Below, piece after piece: positions 27,139-37,320 of a stretch of DNA of 64,000 nucleotides. The first letter of the stretch is position 1; every line of letters starts with the position of its first letter. Source of the DNA: Nitrososphaerota archaeon (GTDB lineage: Archaea; Thermoproteota; Nitrososphaeria; Nitrososphaerales; Nitrosopumilaceae); contig JAPOVD010000006.1 in the NCBI GenBank assembly GCA_026708305.1, positions 26,926 through 90,925 on the forward strand, given 5' to 3'. A program made the translations under genes and the position numbers. Under the pieces are notes generated by a model. That model made no database searches. It worked only from the letters and a program-made list of their open reading frames with translations, and had not been told where the DNA came from.

Positions 27139-28407
27139 TTAGTTAATACTTCCAATTAAACAATGATTAGTACAATTGGTTATTTTGACATTAAGTATTT
27201 TACCTAGTTTTATGTAGTGATTGTTTATGAATACTGGCTTGTATGCAAAATTACGTCCTTTCACACCATTTTCATTTTTTTCGTCTATGAGTATTTCGCC
27301 TTTCCAACCTATCCATTTTTTATTATTTTCGAAAGAAATTTTATTAACCAACTCAGATGCAATTTTACTTCTTCTTTTAATCTCATGAGAACTGAGTTGT
27401 TCTAATTTGAATGATTCAGTTCCAGGACGTCTACTATATTTAGATAAATTTACAATATCAGGATTTGTTTCTTTAAGCAGTTTGATAGTTTCAAAAAATT
27501 GTTCATCACTTTCTGTGGGAAACCCAACTATTATGTCTGTTGAGATAGTACATTTTTTAAAACTACTTCTAAATTTTTTTACTATATCAGTAAAAACTTT
27601 TGAAGTATGCCCTCTTCTCATATGTCTTAAAACTTCATCATTTCCGCTTTGTACTGGAACATGAATAAATTTGAATACTTTTTTATTTGCATAAGAATCT
27701 ACTAGTTCAGAACATATTTTTGGCAAATGCATAGGGTTCATCATTCCAATTCTAACCATAAAACTATTTTTTATCTTGGTTATTTCGTTAATTAATTTTG
27801 GTAAGTTACAATCAATATCAAAACCATAACATCCATTATCAGTAGAAGTAAGCCAAATTTCTTTACAATCGCCATTTATTTCGTTTTTAATTTGCCTGAT
27901 TATGTCACCAATCCTATAACTATATAACTCACCTTTTGAAATTTTGGTTTGACAAAATGTACATTTGTTAATACAACCTTTGCCAATTTCTATTATTCCA
28001 ACTACTTTGTTTAGTCTAATTTTTGGGAGATATGATTTAGTCTTGTCCATGTCCAATAATTCTACTTTTTTTCTACCAGCTAGTGTAGATCTAATAACTT
28101 GATTAGTATTAATTAAAGAGTTTGGACCCAATAAACTTGCATCTGGAGATATCTTTTCTATGATTTTCCTTTCAGTTTTTGGTAAGCATCCAGCTATCAC
28201 CAATGGTTTATTTTTTAATTTATTTATACGATTGATCATTTTACCTACTGTTGCATCTTTAACAGAACATGTAACAATTATATTCAAATCTGAATCTTCT
28301 ATGTTATTTACTAATTTGTGACCTTCTTTAGAAATTATTCCTGAAATTATTTCTGAATCTGCAAAGCTTGCAGAGCAACCATATGACTCTATCCAAATTT
28401 TTGCCAT
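27139..28407 (-). CDS. tRNA t6A37 methylthiotransferase (CDKAL1/MtaB type)
   Basis: Radical-SAM enzyme of 422 residues that methylthiolates threonylcarbamoyl-adenosine 37 in tRNA. The N-terminal cluster-binding cysteines (YGCSASFADSE, VTCSVKD, AGCLPKTE) are followed by the radical-SAM motif GCINKCTFCQTK and a C-terminal TRAM-like domain. The CQTKxSKGELYSY stretch is typical of the archaeal/eukaryotic CDKAL1 type rather than bacterial MiaB. It lies one base after the fumarase gene on the same strand. Confidence 0.9.
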   Translation of the reverse strand: MAKIWIESYGCSASFADSEIISGIISKEGHKLVNNIEDSDLNIIVTCSVKDATVGKMINRINKLKNKPLVIAGCLPKTERKIIEKISPDASLLGPNSLINTNQVIRSTLAGRKKVELLDMDKTKSYLPKIRLNKVVGIIEIGKGCINKCTFCQTKISKGELYSYRIGDIIRQIKNEINGDCKEIWLTSTDNGCYGFDIDCNLPKLINEITKIKNSFMVRIGMMNPMHLPKICSELVDSYANKKVFKFIHVPVQSGNDEVLRHMRRGHTSKVFTDIVKKFRSSFKKCTISTDIIVGFPTESDEQFFETIKLLKETNPDIVNLSKYSRRPGTESFKLEQLSSHEIKRRSKIASELVNKISFENNKKWIGWKGEILIDEKNENGVKGRNFAYKPVFINNHYIKLGKILNVKITNCTNHCLIGSIN

Positions 28408-28408
28408 G

Positions 28409-29800
28409 TTATCTTCTTATTAATAAGTTAAACTCATCATTTGTCAATATATTCTCTGAACTTATTATTTCCCTAATGGATTTATTTTCTTCCAATGCTT
28501 TTTTAAATAACTTTGATGCCTTGTTATATCCTATTTTTGGAGCTAGTAAAGTAACAATAACAGGACTTTGTTCTATTTGTTCTTTTAATTTCGTTTCATT
28601 AGCAACAATTCCGTTTATTAAATTAGATGAAAATATAGGAAGAAAGTTTTTGAGCATATCAATTGAATCTAAAATGCATTTGGCCATGACTGGCATCATA
28701 ACATTCAATTCGAATTGTCCGCTTTGTACTGCATAAGAAATGGTTGTATCGTTACCAATTACCTGAAAACAAATCATATTCATGCATTCTGCTAATGATG
28801 GATTGACTTTTCCTGGCATTATAGAAGATCCAGCATGTACTGTTGGTATTTGAATTTCTCCTAAACCAGCTATTGGTCCTGACGCCATTAATCTAATGTC
28901 ATTTGATAATCTATTTACTTCTAATACAAAATTCTTTATTGTTGAAGACAAGTTTGATATTGAAAACCTACTTTGAATTGAATATTGTAGATTTTTTTCA
29001 GATTTTAAATTTAATTTTGATATATGATTTAGTTCTTTGATCACTGCAGTTCTATATTTTTTACTGGCATTTGTGCCAGTGCCTACAGCTGTGCCTCCCA
29101 AAGCAACAAATTCAAGCTCTTTACTTGCAGTGATTATATATTGTAACGACCTATTAATGGATATAGCATAAGCATGAAATTCTCCTCCTAATGTTACTGG
29201 GACTGCATCCATCAAATGAGTACGTCCTATTTTTTTAATGGAGGAGAATTGTTTTGATTTTTTTAGTAAAACTGAATATAATTTCTGTATCTCGCTTATA
29301 CATGATTTTAGATTGATTAATACTGCTATATTCATAGCAGTAGGAAATGTATCATTACTTGATTGAGACATATTAGCATGGTCATTTGGATTTATGTATT
29401 CGTACTGTCCTTTTTTTTTACCTATGATTTCTAATGCGATGTTTGTTATGACCTCATTTATGTTCATATGCAATGCAGTTCCAGCACCAGAATTTATAGA
29501 ATCTATTACTATCTGATCTATAAATTTTCCATCCAGCATAATATCGCATGCTTTTACTATTGCATTGCCTATTTTTTTATTCAAAGCTGATGTTTTCATA
29601 TTTGCTATGGCTGCTGATCTCTTTATCATTACAAAAGCTTGAACCAATTTGTTATGAGTTCTAATTCCTGTAGCATTGTATTGATTAATAGCCCTAGCAG
29701 TAAAAGGTCCATAATATGCATCACTAGGTAACTTTACTTGGCCCAAAGAATCTATGTCTGTTCTATTATTATGATCAATTTTTTGCAAATTACGAATCAT
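28409..29800 (-). CDS. fumC: Class II fumarate hydratase (aspartase/fumarase superfamily)
   Basis: Lyase of 463 residues interconverting fumarate and malate. The superfamily signature GSSIMPGKVNPS, the SSNDTFPTAMN segment and the substrate-binding GRTHLMDAVPVTLGGE are all present. Aspartate ammonia-lyase shares these motifs; I favour fumarase because thaumarchaea need it for the dicarboxylate part of central metabolism and the length fits, but sequence motifs do not exclude aspartase. It is followed by the methylthiotransferase gene, with no functional link seen. Confidence 0.82.
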   Translation of the reverse strand: MIRNLQKIDHNNRTDIDSLGQVKLPSDAYYGPFTARAINQYNATGIRTHNKLVQAFVMIKRSAAIANMKTSALNKKIGNAIVKACDIMLDGKFIDQIVIDSINSGAGTALHMNINEVITNIALEIIGKKKGQYEYINPNDHANMSQSSNDTFPTAMNIAVLINLKSCISEIQKLYSVLLKKSKQFSSIKKIGRTHLMDAVPVTLGGEFHAYAISINRSLQYIITASKELEFVALGGTAVGTGTNASKKYRTAVIKELNHISKLNLKSEKNLQYSIQSRFSISNLSSTIKNFVLEVNRLSNDIRLMASGPIAGLGEIQIPTVHAGSSIMPGKVNPSLAECMNMICFQVIGNDTTISYAVQSGQFELNVMMPVMAKCILDSIDMLKNFLPIFSSNLINGIVANETKLKEQIEQSPVIVTLLAPKIGYNKASKLFKKALEENKSIREIISSENILTNDEFNLLIRR

Positions 29801-29851
29801 AAAAAATGGTGCATATGATTAATAAATGTTTATAAAAAGTTAACATTAAAG

Positions 29852-29860
29852 TTATATTTA
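29852..29860 (+). promoter_or_regulatory. TATA-like box for serA
   Basis: TTATATTTA lies 20-28 bases upstream of the ATG at 29880, in the divergent region shared with fumC. Confidence 0.4.
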
Positions 29861-29879
29861 TCTATTAAATGTTTGATTC

Positions 29880-30809
29880 ATGAGTTTTTCTAAACATGTT
29901 CTAATATGTGATCCAGTGGATCCTATACTGAACAAAATACTGCAGGACAATGGATTCAAAATCAGATATAGTCCAACAATCACAAATAAAGAATTAGAGC
30001 TAATCATACATGATTTTGATATTTTGATCATAAGGAGTAGAACTAAACTAACAAAAAAATTGATTGAAAAAGCTCATAAATGTTCCATCATTGCACGTGT
30101 TGGAGTTGGTTTGGATAATATAGATCTTGAAGCAGCTGACAAAAAAAATATAGATGTAATCAATTCAGCTGAGAGTGCATCTACTGCTGTAGCTGAGTTG
30201 GTATTATGTTTATTATTATCGTTATCTAGGCAAATAATAAAAGCTGATGGTAGCATAAGACAAAATAAATGGCTAAAAAAAGAGTTACTTGGTTCTGAAC
30301 TTAAAGGTAAGTATCTTGGTATCATAGGACTTGGTAACGTAGGAAAAAGATTGTCTAGACTAGCTAGAGGATTAAATATGAATATAATTGGTTATGATAT
30401 AAATAGTATTGATGATACGTATGCACGCGAAGTGGGATTGATCAAAACAGATTTTAACACATTGCTAAAAAGCTGTGATTACATTTCTTTACATGTTCCA
30501 TTAATGAATTCTACTTATCATATGATAAATCAACAAAAACTCAGCATGATGAAAAAAACTGCGTTTCTAATAAACACCTCTAGAGGAGGAATAATTGATG
30601 AAGAGGCTCTATATTTAGCAATTAAAAATGGTGATCTTGCTGGAGCTGCATTAGATGTATTTGAAAATGAACCAATATCACAAACAAAATTAACTGAACT
30701 CCCAAATGTGATATTAACTCCCCACATAGGTGCACAAACACAGGAAGCACAGCTTTTAGCAGCTAATGTAATAGCAGAAAAAATCATACATCGTATAAAA
30801 ACTAAGTAA
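29880..30809 (+). CDS. serA: D-3-phosphoglycerate dehydrogenase, short form
   Basis: D-isomer-specific 2-hydroxyacid dehydrogenase, 309 residues, most likely catalysing the first step of serine synthesis. A substrate-domain GVGLDNIDLEAA, the NAD-binding GLGNVGKRL, and the catalytic Arg (NTSRGGIID), Glu (FENEP) and His (LTPHIGAQT) are visible. It lacks the ACT or intervening regulatory domain of long SerA forms, so serine feedback is not expected through this polypeptide. Glyoxylate/hydroxypyruvate reductase is the alternative. Confidence 0.85.
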   Translation: MSFSKHVLICDPVDPILNKILQDNGFKIRYSPTITNKELELIIHDFDILIIRSRTKLTKKLIEKAHKCSIIARVGVGLDNIDLEAADKKNIDVINSAESASTAVAELVLCLLLSLSRQIIKADGSIRQNKWLKKELLGSELKGKYLGIIGLGNVGKRLSRLARGLNMNIIGYDINSIDDTYAREVGLIKTDFNTLLKSCDYISLHVPLMNSTYHMINQQKLSMMKKTAFLINTSRGGIIDEEALYLAIKNGDLAGAALDVFENEPISQTKLTELPNVILTPHIGAQTQEAQLLAANVIAEKIIHRIKTK

Positions 30810-30833
30810 ATTATGTGTAAACCCTAAATATAG

Positions 30834-30844
30834 TTTTTATAAAG
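30834..30844 (+). promoter_or_regulatory. TATA-like box for L15e
   Basis: TTTTTATAAAG lies about 52-62 bases before the L15e ATG, which would give a leader of roughly 30 bases. Support is positional only. Confidence 0.3.
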
Positions 30845-30895
30845 ATGGTAATCGTATACAAAATTCTAAATATGTATCTGTAATTAATCTAAATA

Positions 30896-31342
30896 ATGAA
30901 ACATCAAGATCATAACTGGCTTAAATTATGGAGCAAAAACAATACTGAAATGAGAAGAAAAGTTATACTTTGGAGAAAACAATGTTCATTAATTAAAATA
31001 GACAAACCTAGCAGAATATATCGTGCTCGTAGTTTAGGATACAAAGCAAAACCTGGAATCATAACAGTGAGAATGAGAGTTAGTGCTGGTGGAATGCGTA
31101 AACATAGACCTAAAGGAGGACGAAGGCCTAAACATTTAGGAGTGACTAGAATAAAAAGTAAGACAAACATGAAACAAGTTGCGGAAAATAGAATAGCCAA
31201 GAAATATAAAAACATGACAATACTTGGTTCATATTTTGTATATGGGGACTCTCTACATTATTGGTATGAAGTCGTAATGATTGAAAATAACAAAACTAAC
31301 AAATTTTTAAATGCGAATCATAAAACATCTACAATTGCATAA
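30896..31342 (+). CDS. rpl15e: 50S ribosomal protein L15e
   Basis: Basic large-subunit ribosomal protein of 148 residues (usual archaeal length about 145-195). Diagnostic blocks are IYRARSLGYKAKPG, RVSAGGMRKHRPKGGRRP and a C-terminal GSYFVYGDSLHYWYEVVM. It stands alone between serA and a convergent thioredoxin-like gene. Confidence 0.95.
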   Translation: MKHQDHNWLKLWSKNNTEMRRKVILWRKQCSLIKIDKPSRIYRARSLGYKAKPGIITVRMRVSAGGMRKHRPKGGRRPKHLGVTRIKSKTNMKQVAENRIAKKYKNMTILGSYFVYGDSLHYWYEVVMIENNKTNKFLNANHKTSTIA

Positions 31343-31372
31343 TTTAACAAAGATGTGCTTCGATCACACTAT

Positions 31373-32038
31373 TTATTCATTTAATAATTGTTGTATTTTA
31401 TTTTCTAAATTATAACCTTGACCAAATATTATCTCTCGTAATCTTGAATTTTTATCTATAATTATAGTTGATGGTGTCCCTTGTAAAGAAAACAATTCAA
31501 ATGTTTCAGTAATAAATTCTTTAGATTTTAAATATGTTTTGACATTACTTTTTATTTTATTTTGATATTCTGTTGGATGTAGATTAAAATCAGGAATTTG
31601 GTTATAAATAAAATTGAGAATTCTATTTTCATCTATAATGTTATTATTTTGTTTGATCAAAGAATCCATAGCCACCGGAAACGGTATCTTATATTTTAAT
31701 CTTTTATTATTATCTAGGTAATTGTATTGTTCCAAAATTTTTTTAGTCTCTCCAATCACAATATTTTTTTTTAATAACAATTCTAAATTTATTAATGTGT
31801 TCTTATCGAAATCTTCAAATGCTGTAGCAATTCCTAATACTGTCAATTTATTAAATTTATATTTATTATATACTTCTATCACATTTGGTATTCCATATAT
31901 AAAACATCCTGGACAATTAACTTGAAAAACTTCAATAACTACGACTTTGCCTCTTTCTAAATCTATGTTGGTAGAATTTCCTTGAACCCATGATGACACT
32001 TTAAAGTTTGGCGCATGTTTACCAATTTGTGCAGACAC
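31373..32038 (-). CDS. Thioredoxin-fold (TlpA/AhpC-like) redox protein
   Basis: Protein of 221 residues with a thioredoxin-like fold. The redox-active CPGC motif is at Cys42/Cys45 (VNCPGCFIYG), and the cis-proline region GTPSTIIID lies near the C-terminus. No signal peptide is seen, so it is probably cytosolic. An unusually long insertion (about 75-165) separates the two. Exact role (disulfide reductase, peroxide reduction or cofactor assembly) is undetermined. Confidence 0.78.
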   Translation of the reverse strand: MSAQIGKHAPNFKVSSWVQGNSTNIDLERGKVVVIEVFQVNCPGCFIYGIPNVIEVYNKYKFNKLTVLGIATAFEDFDKNTLINLELLLKKNIVIGETKKILEQYNYLDNNKRLKYKIPFPVAMDSLIKQNNNIIDENRILNFIYNQIPDFNLHPTEYQNKIKSNVKTYLKSKEFITETFELFSLQGTPSTIIIDKNSRLREIIFGQGYNLENKIQQLLNE

Positions 32039-32104
32039 AAATTATGAACGATTTAATATTTTAAAAAGATAGCTTAAAATGAAATATTACGAATAAACTT
32101 TATT

Positions 32105-32590
32105 ATGGATTGTATGAAAAAAAGATTAGAATTATTTACAATCATGGAAATGAAATATGATGATAGCGATGTAGAATATTTTAAAAAATTATTGAAAAAT
32201 GATGATTATGTAATAAGAACTCGAGCTACGTGCATTTTAGCTGATTTTGGATCTAAAGATTTGGTTAAACCAATAGCTGATGTACTACAAAATGACCCAA
32301 ACGAACTAGTCAGACACGAAGCTGCTTTTTCATTGGGTCAACTATCATTTACAAATGCAATCAAATATTTACAGAGTGCTACTGAAAACGATCAGAGTGA
32401 ATTTGTTAGACATGAAGCTGCTATTGCGTTGGGCGTAATAGGATCTAATATTGCAAAACAAACACTAAACAAAGCTTTGAATGATGTAAAACGTTCAGTA
32501 CGTGAATCAGCTCTTATTGCTTTATCTAACATAGAATATGTGGAAAGATTATGCCATAATAAAAAATTTTCTAAACTTGTAGGTGGTTAA
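32105..32590 (+). CDS. HEAT-repeat protein with two deoxyhypusine-hydroxylase-like HE motifs
   Basis: All-helical protein of 161 residues made of about four HEAT/PBS-lyase repeats. Two consecutive repeats carry VRHEAA followed by LG, with His-Glu at 71-72 and 103-104, a spacing of 32 residues. In eukaryotic deoxyhypusine hydroxylase two such pairs in each half, about 33 residues apart, bind the di-iron centre; here one half is present. A generic PBS-lyase HEAT scaffold is the conservative reading, and hydroxylase activity is speculation. It overlaps the convergent rad50 stop by four bases. Confidence 0.7.
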   Translation: MDCMKKRLELFTIMEMKYDDSDVEYFKKLLKNDDYVIRTRATCILADFGSKDLVKPIADVLQNDPNELVRHEAAFSLGQLSFTNAIKYLQSATENDQSEFVRHEAAIALGVIGSNIAKQTLNKALNDVKRSVRESALIALSNIEYVERLCHNKKFSKLVGG

Positions 32591-34668
32591 AAAGACGTAA
32601 CATTTGAACCATTTGAATCTTTTGAAAATTTGTAAATTGTATCTATGTCAGCATTCTCAAATATTTCACTATCATGGGTTATTATTATTAATTGCATAGA
32701 TTCTTTTAATTTTGTAGTTTCTGATAGTTGTGAAAAAATATCTACTAATGATTTACGTCTTTCTTCATCCAAATACATAGTAGGTTCATCCAATATGACG
32801 CAATTCAAATTTGATATTCCTAACATGTTCATGATTGATAATCTCAATGCAATAGCTATACTTACTTGTTCTCCTCCGCTAAGAGAGTCAATTTCTAATA
32901 CGTCATTTTTGGAATAACATGTAATTGACATTTCATGAGTTTTTTCTGATATTTCTATTCTATTCACATTTATATTTAATAATGATAAATAATCTGATGC
33001 TTTTCTTGAGATCATATTTAATACCCATGATCTTAGACTAGTTGCAACAACTCCTTCTCTATTAAATATTTTGTCATGCATGGTGTCTATCATGTTAATA
33101 TATTTCTTCACAAAATTAAGCTCAAGAAGTAAATTATTTATTTCGTTTATTTCTTTGTTTGCATTATTTAATTTTGATATAGTAGCACCTAATTCTTGAT
33201 TAATTTCATTTAACAATGATTGTTTTTTCTTAAATTCCTTTTTTAATACAGAAAATCTTTCAAAATCAAACATTTGTACTTGTTGTTCTAATTCCCTTAT
33301 TTTTATACACAAATCTCTCGTATGAAAGTCAATAGATGCCATTTCAAAGAGTTTATTAGATTTTAAATCATGTGTTATTTTATTTATATTTTTTTGATAT
33401 GTATTATATTCTTCTTGCATTTGATTCATATCTTTGTAGCTACGTATAGAATGTGCTGATAATATAGCTTCAGCTTTCATTATGTTTTGTAATTCCATTT
33501 CATTAGTACGATTAATTTTTTCATATTCTAATTTTTTTGTATGTAAAATGTTCATCACGTTATTTATTTTATAAATTTCATACTTGATGTATTTTTCATG
33601 AAATAAAGGATTAAGTTTTTTAATTGTTGAATAACAAATAGGACATTGGTTATTATTTAATTTTAATTTTTTTGTTAGCATCATATGTTCATTAAATATG
33701 TTTTCTTTATACTGGAATTCATTCATTTTTGTAATAATTTTTCCTAATATGCGTTTATTGTTCTTCATGTCGAATTCTATTTTCGTTTTATTATTTAGTT
33801 GTTTTAATTGCTCGTTACAAATTTTTAGTTTCTGTTCTTTTTCATATATTCTTTCTTTAGTTGATGTTAGAAATGTATTGACATAATTGATCAATTCTGA
33901 TTTTCTACTTTTTAATTCTTGGAATTTAGTCATTTTGTAAGTTTCATTTTCAATAGTTGTTTGTATTTTTTGTATATATGTATCATATAGTAATTTTTTA
34001 TCTATTAATGATTTTTTTAATGGTGTTATTGTTTTTATAATATTATTTACATCTTCTTTTTTTTTACTTAATATGTTGATATGTGTATCATCATAGCCAT
34101 TACTGTTTTGCACACTTTCCCTGAATTTTTTTTTAATTATTCTCATTGCTGATGAAGCAATATCTAGTTTGTTTATTCCAATTAATGAATTAATTATTTC
34201 TTTGAATTCTTTTGGTTTCGATTTTATTATTGCATTCAATTCTCCTTGTTGAACAATCGAAGTAATTTTTAGTTTCGTAAAGCCCATTCCTAATATAGAT
34301 TCTATTTGTTTCGTCATTGATTCTCCAAATTGTTTTCTTTCTCCTGAAACTAATAATAATTCTTCATTTTCATTTATTTCTATTAAATGAGAGTACATCT
34401 CTCCATTTCTATCAATTTTTCTTATTGCTTCGTATGTTTTTCTATTTGTGGAAAACTGTATTTTTACGTATGCTTGATTGCATCCTTTTTTGATTAAGCT
34501 TTTATTTGATTTTCTAACATGCTTTCCAAATAATGCAAACGTTATGGCATCAATTATGCTTGATTTTCCTGATCCGTTGTGTCCGATAAATATTGTTAAC
34601 CCTTTATCAAATTTTAATTTTGTAAATGAATGTGACAAAAAATTATTTAATTCTATTGCTTGTATCAT
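32587..34668 (-). CDS. rad50: DNA double-strand break repair ATPase Rad50
   Basis: SMC-like ATPase, 693 residues. Walker A is IGHNGSGKSS (about 28-37), the zinc hook CPIC is at 342-345, and the C-terminal part has signature SLSGGEQVSIA and Walker B VILDEPTMYLD. Coiled coils flank the hook. It is shorter than most archaeal Rad50 proteins (about 850-900), implying short coils. It pairs with Mre11 to process DNA ends. The start lies inside mre11 (26-base overlap), and the gene is last in nurA-herA-mre11-rad50. Confidence 0.93.
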   Translation of the reverse strand: MIQAIELNNFLSHSFTKLKFDKGLTIFIGHNGSGKSSIIDAITFALFGKHVRKSNKSLIKKGCNQAYVKIQFSTNRKTYEAIRKIDRNGEMYSHLIEINENEELLLVSGERKQFGESMTKQIESILGMGFTKLKITSIVQQGELNAIIKSKPKEFKEIINSLIGINKLDIASSAMRIIKKKFRESVQNSNGYDDTHINILSKKKEDVNNIIKTITPLKKSLIDKKLLYDTYIQKIQTTIENETYKMTKFQELKSRKSELINYVNTFLTSTKERIYEKEQKLKICNEQLKQLNNKTKIEFDMKNNKRILGKIITKMNEFQYKENIFNEHMMLTKKLKLNNNQCPICYSTIKKLNPLFHEKYIKYEIYKINNVMNILHTKKLEYEKINRTNEMELQNIMKAEAILSAHSIRSYKDMNQMQEEYNTYQKNINKITHDLKSNKLFEMASIDFHTRDLCIKIRELEQQVQMFDFERFSVLKKEFKKKQSLLNEINQELGATISKLNNANKEINEINNLLLELNFVKKYINMIDTMHDKIFNREGVVATSLRSWVLNMISRKASDYLSLLNINVNRIEISEKTHEMSITCYSKNDVLEIDSLSGGEQVSIAIALRLSIMNMLGISNLNCVILDEPTMYLDEERRKSLVDIFSQLSETTKLKESMQLIIITHDSEIFENADIDTIYKFSKDSNGSNVTSF

Positions 34669-35800
34669 TATTACTCTTAAATTTTGTATAGTTTTCTGAT
34701 ATTAGGATTTGAGCTTCTTCTAGATTATTTATAGAAAGTAAGGGCAATAATTCATTTATTGCAAATTTTGCAATTTCTTCATTAGTGGATTTGATTGCTA
34801 ATTTTAGTAATTCTTCGTCTACACTAACTGGTTTATCATTATATATCGTTGCTCCATAATCTTCATGATTTTCCATTATTTTCCAAAAACAAAGTAGTGC
34901 GCACTTGAAAATTTCAGATATATGTTTTTGAATAACGTCATTTTCTATTTTTTTACCAGTTATTTTTAATTCAACAATAGGTTTTAAATAATAATTATTG
35001 ATTTTTTTTACGATCTCATGAATCGAAGTAGATAATTCATCATAAGATACACTAAAAGACATTTGAGGTCTTGTATCTAATTTTATCCAATTTACTTCTA
35101 CTTCTTTTTTTGAAGCATCAACTTCACAAAAACCTTTTTTTGTATTTTTTACTCCTTCGCTACTTGTTAATTCGATTGAACCTGGATATGATATAGGTCC
35201 ATGTAAATGATTCCATTTTTTTATATATCTATCATGTAAATGCCCCATTGCGTAATAAGTAAAATTGTTTGGAAGATCTGTTGAATTTAATTCACCTGAA
35301 AATTTATTTATTTCATTAATAGCTTGATGCATTACTAATATTTTATGTCCGCTGTATCGTGATGCTATTAGATTCACTTCGTTAAATTTTTTTTCATAGT
35401 ATGACATTTCGTTTTTACGAATTTTATCAAAACCGGTTAACATTATATCTTTATAATATATTGGTTTTCCATTGCCAATATATCTAGAAAAACCAAGATT
35501 GTTATAAACAAAAGGTATTGGTGTAGATCTAATTCTACTTATGTCATGCTCTCCTAAAATAAAAAAAGATTCTATATTGTTATTTTTTAATAATCTCAAT
35601 TCGTTAGCTAGATGAATCATTGCAGTTCCTGTAGTATTGGGTGTATGAAAAATATCTCCAGAAAAAATAACAAAATCTACATGATCTTTTATGGATATGT
35701 CTATAGATTGTTTGAACGAGTTATAAATATCATTTTCTCTCTCTTTTAAACCATATTGAATCAAGCCTAAATGTAAATCTGAAATATGTGAAAATAACAT
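34643..35800 (-). CDS. mre11: DNA double-strand break repair nuclease Mre11
   Basis: Manganese-dependent phosphoesterase, 385 residues, with HISDLHLGL, SGDIFHTPN, the motif-III region ILGEHDIS, VMHQAI and AMGHLHDR. Motif III normally reads GNHD with Asn as a metal ligand; here it is GEHD, so Glu may take the ligand position. The remainder of the active site looks intact. It resects ends with Rad50, HerA and NurA. The start overlaps the herA stop by one base (TAATG). Confidence 0.92.
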   Translation of the reverse strand: MLFSHISDLHLGLIQYGLKERENDIYNSFKQSIDISIKDHVDFVIFSGDIFHTPNTTGTAMIHLANELRLLKNNNIESFFILGEHDISRIRSTPIPFVYNNLGFSRYIGNGKPIYYKDIMLTGFDKIRKNEMSYYEKKFNEVNLIASRYSGHKILVMHQAINEINKFSGELNSTDLPNNFTYYAMGHLHDRYIKKWNHLHGPISYPGSIELTSSEGVKNTKKGFCEVDASKKEVEVNWIKLDTRPQMSFSVSYDELSTSIHEIVKKINNYYLKPIVELKITGKKIENDVIQKHISEIFKCALLCFWKIMENHEDYGATIYNDKPVSVDEELLKLAIKSTNEEIAKFAINELLPLLSINNLEEAQILISENYTKFKSNNDTSNRIK

Positions 35801-37320
35801 TATTGACTAAATAATAAATCTTTGTTAATAAGTTCTTGTGCATCCTTTATAGCTTCATTAAAACGTGTCATTTTTTTCCATTCCCCTACTGCGTCTGGAT
35901 CTGAACCAGTGATTTTTTCTTTTGCTTCGTGTATGTGAATTAAAGTTGGTAGATTCACGCATTGGCCTACTAAGATTGCATCTCCCACATTTAATGAAGT
36001 TAATTGTGAAATAAGATCTTTGCTTATTGATTCTACTGCATATGCTATTTGCCTTTGATCATCTTCTTGAATTATTTTCATTATTGCAAATGAACCAATT
36101 TGACTTAATACATTTGAATCTATATTTCTAGGTCTTTGTGATACTATTCCTATTCCGAGACCGAATTTTCTTCCTTCTCTAGCAATTTTTGAAGCCCAGT
36201 ATTTAGCATGCGTATCTTCAAATTTCGGTATAAATACATGAGCTTCTTCAATTATTACAAAAACAGGTGAACTAAACCTAAATTTTCTATGTTTTTTTTT
36301 AGAATTGTTAACTATTGTTGATAATTTTTTGTCTAATAGTAATTCTTGCAAATAATAAGCTACTACCACATTAGCTTGTTTCTCACTAAATCCGGAAATA
36401 TTTAAAATGTTTATTCTAAATTCTTTAATTAAACTAATAGGATCTATTATGTCCGGATCCAATATGTCTGAAAACCTGTGCCGCGCATCGTCTATTTTAT
36501 CGCATACTCTATCTGCGGAATGTCTATCTTCTTTTCTTTCTGGATTTGCACCAACAAATTCTACCTGCTTGTATAATTCATTCCAAAATTCCTTAGATTC
36601 TTTTACATTTTGTGTAAATGCAAGTCTTAGAATTCTTTGTTGTACATCAGCATTCTCTCTGATCTCCAAAATATCAGCTAAAGTACTTGAATCCAATAAT
36701 CTTGGATTTATCTTTGCATCCATAATATTCATTTTTTTTATATTCAAATTATTGTAGTCGTTATGATAATCAAAAATTATTAACGTGCCATTCAATTTTG
36801 CTATTTCTTTAGCTATTATTGCTATCAAATTGCTTTTTCCCATTCCTGTCATCGCTAATATTCCAAAATGCCTAGTTACTATTTTGTTAATATTTATCTT
36901 CAATTCTATTTTGGGATTACGAAGTAATGTTCCGATCTTTGCCCAAGATGAATTAGCAGGGTTAAATACATCTTCCAAATCATATTTTGTAGCTTCTAAT
37001 ATCTGTGTACCGGGAAATGGAGGTATTGATGGTATTACAACATTACCTTTCTTCAAACCTGATAAAAATCCTAAAATCATGATTTTTGTGGTGAAGCTTT
37101 TGTCTCTGGAATTTATATCAGCTATTTCTTTACTTTCTACAGCTTCGTCATAGTTATGTACATCAGCTAATGCAGCACTTGACACAATGGTTTTTTCAGC
37201 TAGTCCTAGAAGTTTATTTTTTGAATCTATTACTACATATTCTCCTACAGCTAATGGTCTAGATGTCTGTGCAGTGACTGAAGTAGGTTTTGATTCTCCT
37301 ATTACAAATCCTATTATCAT
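35800..37320 (-). CDS. herA: HerA hexameric DNA translocase
   Basis: FtsK/HerA-type ATPase, 506 residues. An N-terminal HAS-barrel-like domain (about 1-100) precedes the motor with Walker A AMTGMGKSN, Walker B FVIIEEAHVF and the arginine-finger region IGIVSQRPRNI. It threads DNA to NurA during end resection. Its start overlaps the nurA stop by four bases (ATGA), consistent with stoichiometric production. Confidence 0.93.
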   Translation of the reverse strand: MIIGFVIGESKPTSVTAQTSRPLAVGEYVVIDSKNKLLGLAEKTIVSSAALADVHNYDEAVESKEIADINSRDKSFTTKIMILGFLSGLKKGNVVIPSIPPFPGTQILEATKYDLEDVFNPANSSWAKIGTLLRNPKIELKININKIVTRHFGILAMTGMGKSNLIAIIAKEIAKLNGTLIIFDYHNDYNNLNIKKMNIMDAKINPRLLDSSTLADILEIRENADVQQRILRLAFTQNVKESKEFWNELYKQVEFVGANPERKEDRHSADRVCDKIDDARHRFSDILDPDIIDPISLIKEFRINILNISGFSEKQANVVVAYYLQELLLDKKLSTIVNNSKKKHRKFRFSSPVFVIIEEAHVFIPKFEDTHAKYWASKIAREGRKFGLGIGIVSQRPRNIDSNVLSQIGSFAIMKIIQEDDQRQIAYAVESISKDLISQLTSLNVGDAILVGQCVNLPTLIHIHEAKEKITGSDPDAVGEWKKMTRFNEAIKDAQELINKDLLFSQ

